Positions 41,324-43,536 of a DNA stretch of 43,536 nucleotides are shown piece after piece; position 1 is the stretch's first letter, and the number at the start of each line of letters is the position of its first letter. The notes under the pieces were generated by a model. That model had not been told where the DNA came from. It made no database searches and saw nothing but the letters and a program-made list of their open reading frames with translations. Position numbers and translations under genes: made by a program. This DNA comes from Candidatus Dormiibacterota bacterium (GTDB lineage Bacteria > Chloroflexota > Dormibacteria > Aeolococcales > Bog-877): positions 1 through 43,536 of the forward strand of contig JABEUU010000129.1 of assembly GCA_013044295.1 (NCBI GenBank). The letters run 5' to 3'.

Positions 41324-42031
41324 ATGGTTACCAATCCAGTCCGAGGCGGTTACCCGGCTTCCCTGAGCGGTGAGCTGGACCAGCGCCTGAGCCGGTGGCT
41401 TTGGCTGGTCAAGTGGCTGCTGGCAATCCCCCACGTTCTCGTCCTGGCCTGCCTCTGGCTGGCGGTGTTCGTGCTGACGGTCGTGGCCGGCTTCGCCATC
41501 CTCTTCACGGGGCGCTACCCGAGGTCGATCTTTGACTTCAATGTCGGGGTGATGCGATGGAGCTGGCGGGTGGCCTACTACGCCTATGGGACCCTCGGCA
41601 CTGACCGCTACCCACCGTTCACACTGAGATCGGATCCCAACTTCCCTGCGGATTTCACTGTCGCTTACCCGAGGCGCCTCTCCCGCGGGCTGGTGCTGGT
41701 CAAGTGGTGGCTGCTGGCACTTCCCCAGTACCTGGTGGTCCTGCTGTTCAGTGGCGGCTTCGATCTTGGTTTCGGAGGCCCCGGCAGGACCATCACCGGC
41801 AGTGGTCTGATCGCCCTGCTGGTGCTGATCGCGGCTGTGATCCTGGCCGTGTCCGGGGCCTACCCTAAGCCTGTGTTCGACCTGGTCATGGGGCTGAACC
41901 GCTGGTGCTTCAGGGTGCTTGCCTACGCCAACTTGATGACCGACCAGTACCCGCCCTTCCGCCTCGACTGCGGCAGCCGTGAGCCCGATCTTGAGCAGAG
42001 AGGCGAGCGCGGCGCGGCGGACCCTGCCTAG
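41324..42031 (+). CDS. DUF4389 membrane protein with internal duplication
   Basis: The ATG at 41324 follows GGAGGAGG; the start at 41246 is rejected. The 235-residue product consists of two similar halves, each with an RLSR-x-L-x-LVKW start, two membrane helices, a YP-x-P-x-FDF or DL block and an ending YPPFRL/YPPFTL. The halves are about residues 15-105 (LSRWLWLVKWLLAIPH, GRYPRSIFDFNVGVMRW) and 115-225 (LSRGLVLVKWWLLALPQ, GAYPKPVFDLVMGLNRW). DUF4389 proteins have no known function. It appears monocistronic. Confidence 0.88.
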   Translation: MVTNPVRGGYPASLSGELDQRLSRWLWLVKWLLAIPHVLVLACLWLAVFVLTVVAGFAILFTGRYPRSIFDFNVGVMRWSWRVAYYAYGTLGTDRYPPFTLRSDPNFPADFTVAYPRRLSRGLVLVKWWLLALPQYLVVLLFSGGFDLGFGGPGRTITGSGLIALLVLIAAVILAVSGAYPKPVFDLVMGLNRWCFRVLAYANLMTDQYPPFRLDCGSREPDLEQRGERGAADPA

Positions 42032-42671
42032 GTGCACCCCCGCAGCACCCAGGCTGACCAGGTGCGCCATGCTGGCGACGAGACGACCTCCGGGACCGTC
42101 GGTCATGAGCCTGGATCGAGCAGGCGGCCCCCGCCGATTGGGAGCGAGACGGGCGGGATGGTCCACCGCATCGTCAGGAGCGGCGGGCGGTTCGCTCGGT
42201 TGGGCGGAGTCAGTTGATGGGGGCTGGGAAGGAATTCCCGCCACGGCGAGGGGGCGACGCGGATCGCCTTGACCAGGGCGCGGATTGGCGCGGCCGTGGT
42301 GCACCTTCGCAAGGCTTCGGATACGCTCTTCGGCGTAGTCCAAGGCTGGCCGTTCGCCGTGGGCCGGCTACCTCTCCCGCTTCTCGACTTGGCCCACTGG
42401 CGAGAACCGCCAGGGAGCTTCGAGCCGCGCCTGGTCCAGCCCGGTGCCACCAGGCGCGGCGAAAGTCAGGAGCCGTCGTTTCCGCTGTCAAGCCGACGGA
42501 CCACACCCGGGGAGTGGGGGTGGGCCCGCGTGCCGCGGGGGCTGACCACCAGAGCCCAGCCATCCAGCCGGCTCGGGATCGTCCCGGCCGGAGCTGCCTC
42601 CCCAAGGCTGGCGGCGCGATTGGCAGCGGGCGGGGCCAGCTGCCGATCGGGAGCGACTGTCGACGCCCCGG
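42032..42671. other. 640-bp region without a confident gene
   Basis: Several frames of 60-200 codons overlap, none with a recognised domain or a good ribosome site. A typical CtpE-like ATPase begins some 35 residues earlier than the GTG I chose for the next gene, so the right end may contain a damaged 5' part of that gene. No tRNA, terminator or repeat array was seen. Confidence 0.4.
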
Positions 42672-43536
42672 GTGACTGCATCCGGCCGCCTGCCCGGACC
42701 AATTGGCAGCACCCTCTGGGCGATGGTGCGGGCCAACCTCTTCACCAGGTTCAACGCCATTCTGGGCGCGCTCTTGGTGGTGATCGCTCTGGTGGGGCCA
42801 CCCCAAGATGCCCTCTTTGTGGTGGTGCCGGCGCTGAACACGGTCATCGGAATCGCTCAGGAGCTACGGGCTAGACGCACCCTGGCCAGGTTGGCAGTGC
42901 TCACCGCCCCCCTGGCCCACGTGTTGCGGGAGGGTGCCGTGATCGACCTGCCGGTCAGCCAGGTGGCCCCCGACTGGGTGCTGGAGCTTCGCCCTGGGGA
43001 CCAGGTTGTGGCCGATGGCACCGTACTCGTGAGCGAGGGTTTGCAGGTGGACGAGTCACTGGTGACGGGCGAGGCCGAACCGGTTGACAAGGCCGTCGGC
43101 GACCAGGTGCTGTCGGGCACCTTCGTGGTGGCTGGGATCGCCACCATGCGGACCACCCAGGTTGGCGAGTTTGCCTATGCCCAGCGCCTGGAGGCGGAGG
43201 CTCGCGTCCCGAAACGGGCCCGCTCTGACCTCCAGGCGGGGACCAACCAGATCCTGCGCGGCGTCAGCTGGGCCATGGTCCCCGCCAGTGCGCTGCTGGT
43301 GAGCTCCCAGATGCTGCGCTCCGGCGAGCCCCTGGAGGCAGCTCTCCGTGGGTTGGTGGCCGGAGTCGGCGCCATGGTGCCGGAGGGCTTGGTGCTCCTC
43401 ACCTCCATCGCCTTGGCGCTGGGCGCTCTCCGGATGGCCCGGAGCCGGGTTCTGGTTCAGACCCTGCCCGCGGTCGAGGTGCTGGCTCGAGTTGATCTCC
43501 TCTGCATCGACAAGACCGGGACCCTCACCGAGCCGA
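42672..43536 (+). CDS. CtpE-like P-type cation ATPase (3' part beyond the window)
   Basis: The GTG at 42672 is the first usable start; the frame is open to the right edge (288 codons seen). Early membrane helices are followed by TLWAMVRANLFTRFNAILGALLV, PALNTVIGIAQELRARRTL, the actuator-domain loop VDESLVTGEAEPV, SGTFVVAGI, the ion-site helix GAMVPEGLVLLTS, and the phosphorylation motif CIDKTGTLTEP at the edge. This order matches mycobacterial CtpE, linked to calcium uptake. The usual N-terminal segment before the first helix is short or missing. The nucleotide-binding and last membrane domains are outside the window. Confidence 0.88.
   Translation, partial: MTASGRLPGPIGSTLWAMVRANLFTRFNAILGALLVVIALVGPPQDALFVVVPALNTVIGIAQELRARRTLARLAVLTAPLAHVLREGAVIDLPVSQVAPDWVLELRPGDQVVADGTVLVSEGLQVDESLVTGEAEPVDKAVGDQVLSGTFVVAGIATMRTTQVGEFAYAQRLEAEARVPKRARSDLQAGTNQILRGVSWAMVPASALLVSSQMLRSGEPLEAALRGLVAGVGAMVPEGLVLLTSIALALGALRMARSRVLVQTLPAVEVLARVDLLCIDKTGTLTEP

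Noticed and set aside
42103-42450. Minus-strand ORF in the gap before the P-type ATPase
   Set aside because: No domain, no start signal, composition like other shadows.
1-43536. CRISPR arrays, tRNA/rRNA genes, insertion sequences or phage genes
   Set aside because: No regularly spaced repeats of the right size, no tRNA-like arms, no transposase or integrase motifs were seen by eye.

Overview
The window is a 43.5 kb piece of a high-GC bacterial chromosome. GTG and TTG starts are common, most codons end in G or C, and genes are often joined by NTGA stop/start overlaps (GTGA, TTGA, ATGA). Secreted proteins carry lipoprotein signal peptides and nothing specific to an outer membrane was seen. This, together with a Tad-type pilus locus, a CtpE-like P-type ATPase and DUF1707/RDD and DUF4389 proteins, suggests a Terrabacteria lineage such as Actinomycetota, Chloroflexota or Candidatus Dormibacterota. 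I cannot decide between these from the sequence alone.

Layout. 1-1422: an OmpR-type response regulator (cut by the left edge), divergent from a small sigma-70 family factor. 1603-9891: a tightly coupled Tad/Flp pilus or secretion operon (SAF/CpaB-like, CpaE-like, CpaF, TadB, TadC, two TadE-like, one TadG-like, a second CpaE-like protein and an unknown protein). 9888-12549: an Eis-type acetyltransferase, a RimJ/RimL-type acetyltransferase and a DUF1707-RDD membrane protein. 12397-16200: a minus-strand vitamin B12 uptake operon, with a clear cobalamin riboswitch, a lipoprotein with a transcobalamin-C-like (DUF4430) domain, EcfT, a fused double EcfA ATPase and an S component. 16219-18618: an ArsR-like regulator, a small membrane protein and a phosphofructokinase with the residues typical of pyrophosphate-dependent enzymes. 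19138-22400: a cupredoxin-like membrane-anchored protein, an OsmC-like protein, a DUF302 protein and an unknown two-helix membrane protein.

22559-28523: phosphate-responsive region. It holds a pstB-pstS-pstC-pstA operon and, beyond it, the scar of a second ABC transporter. Both are preceded by a matching array of four 7-mers spaced 11 nt apart that looks like a Pho box. In the scar a lipoprotein signal peptide runs out of frame into the C-terminal part of an ABC ATPase, followed by a COG4280-like membrane protein. 28538-32814: fatty-acid synthesis genes fabF and fabH, divergent from accD and accA, with an imperfect inverted repeat in the shared promoter region. 32879-39514: a GtrA protein, a PLP-dependent decarboxylase translationally coupled to a MetF-like reductase, and a MacB/LolCD-type ABC exporter. 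39515-41323: a decayed stretch with a frameshifted SRPBCC gene and a membrane-protein gene whose stop is lost. 41324-43536: a DUF4389 protein with an internal duplication, and the N-terminal half of a CtpE-like P-type ATPase cut by the right edge.

The most interesting items are: the riboswitch-controlled ECF operon containing a transcobalamin-like lipoprotein; the paired Pho-box arrays and the deletion-fused transporter remnant; two pilus-associated ParA/MinD-like proteins with Arg in place of the P-loop Lys; and the predicted PPi-dependent phosphofructokinase. I saw no tRNA, rRNA, CRISPR array, insertion sequence or phage genes.
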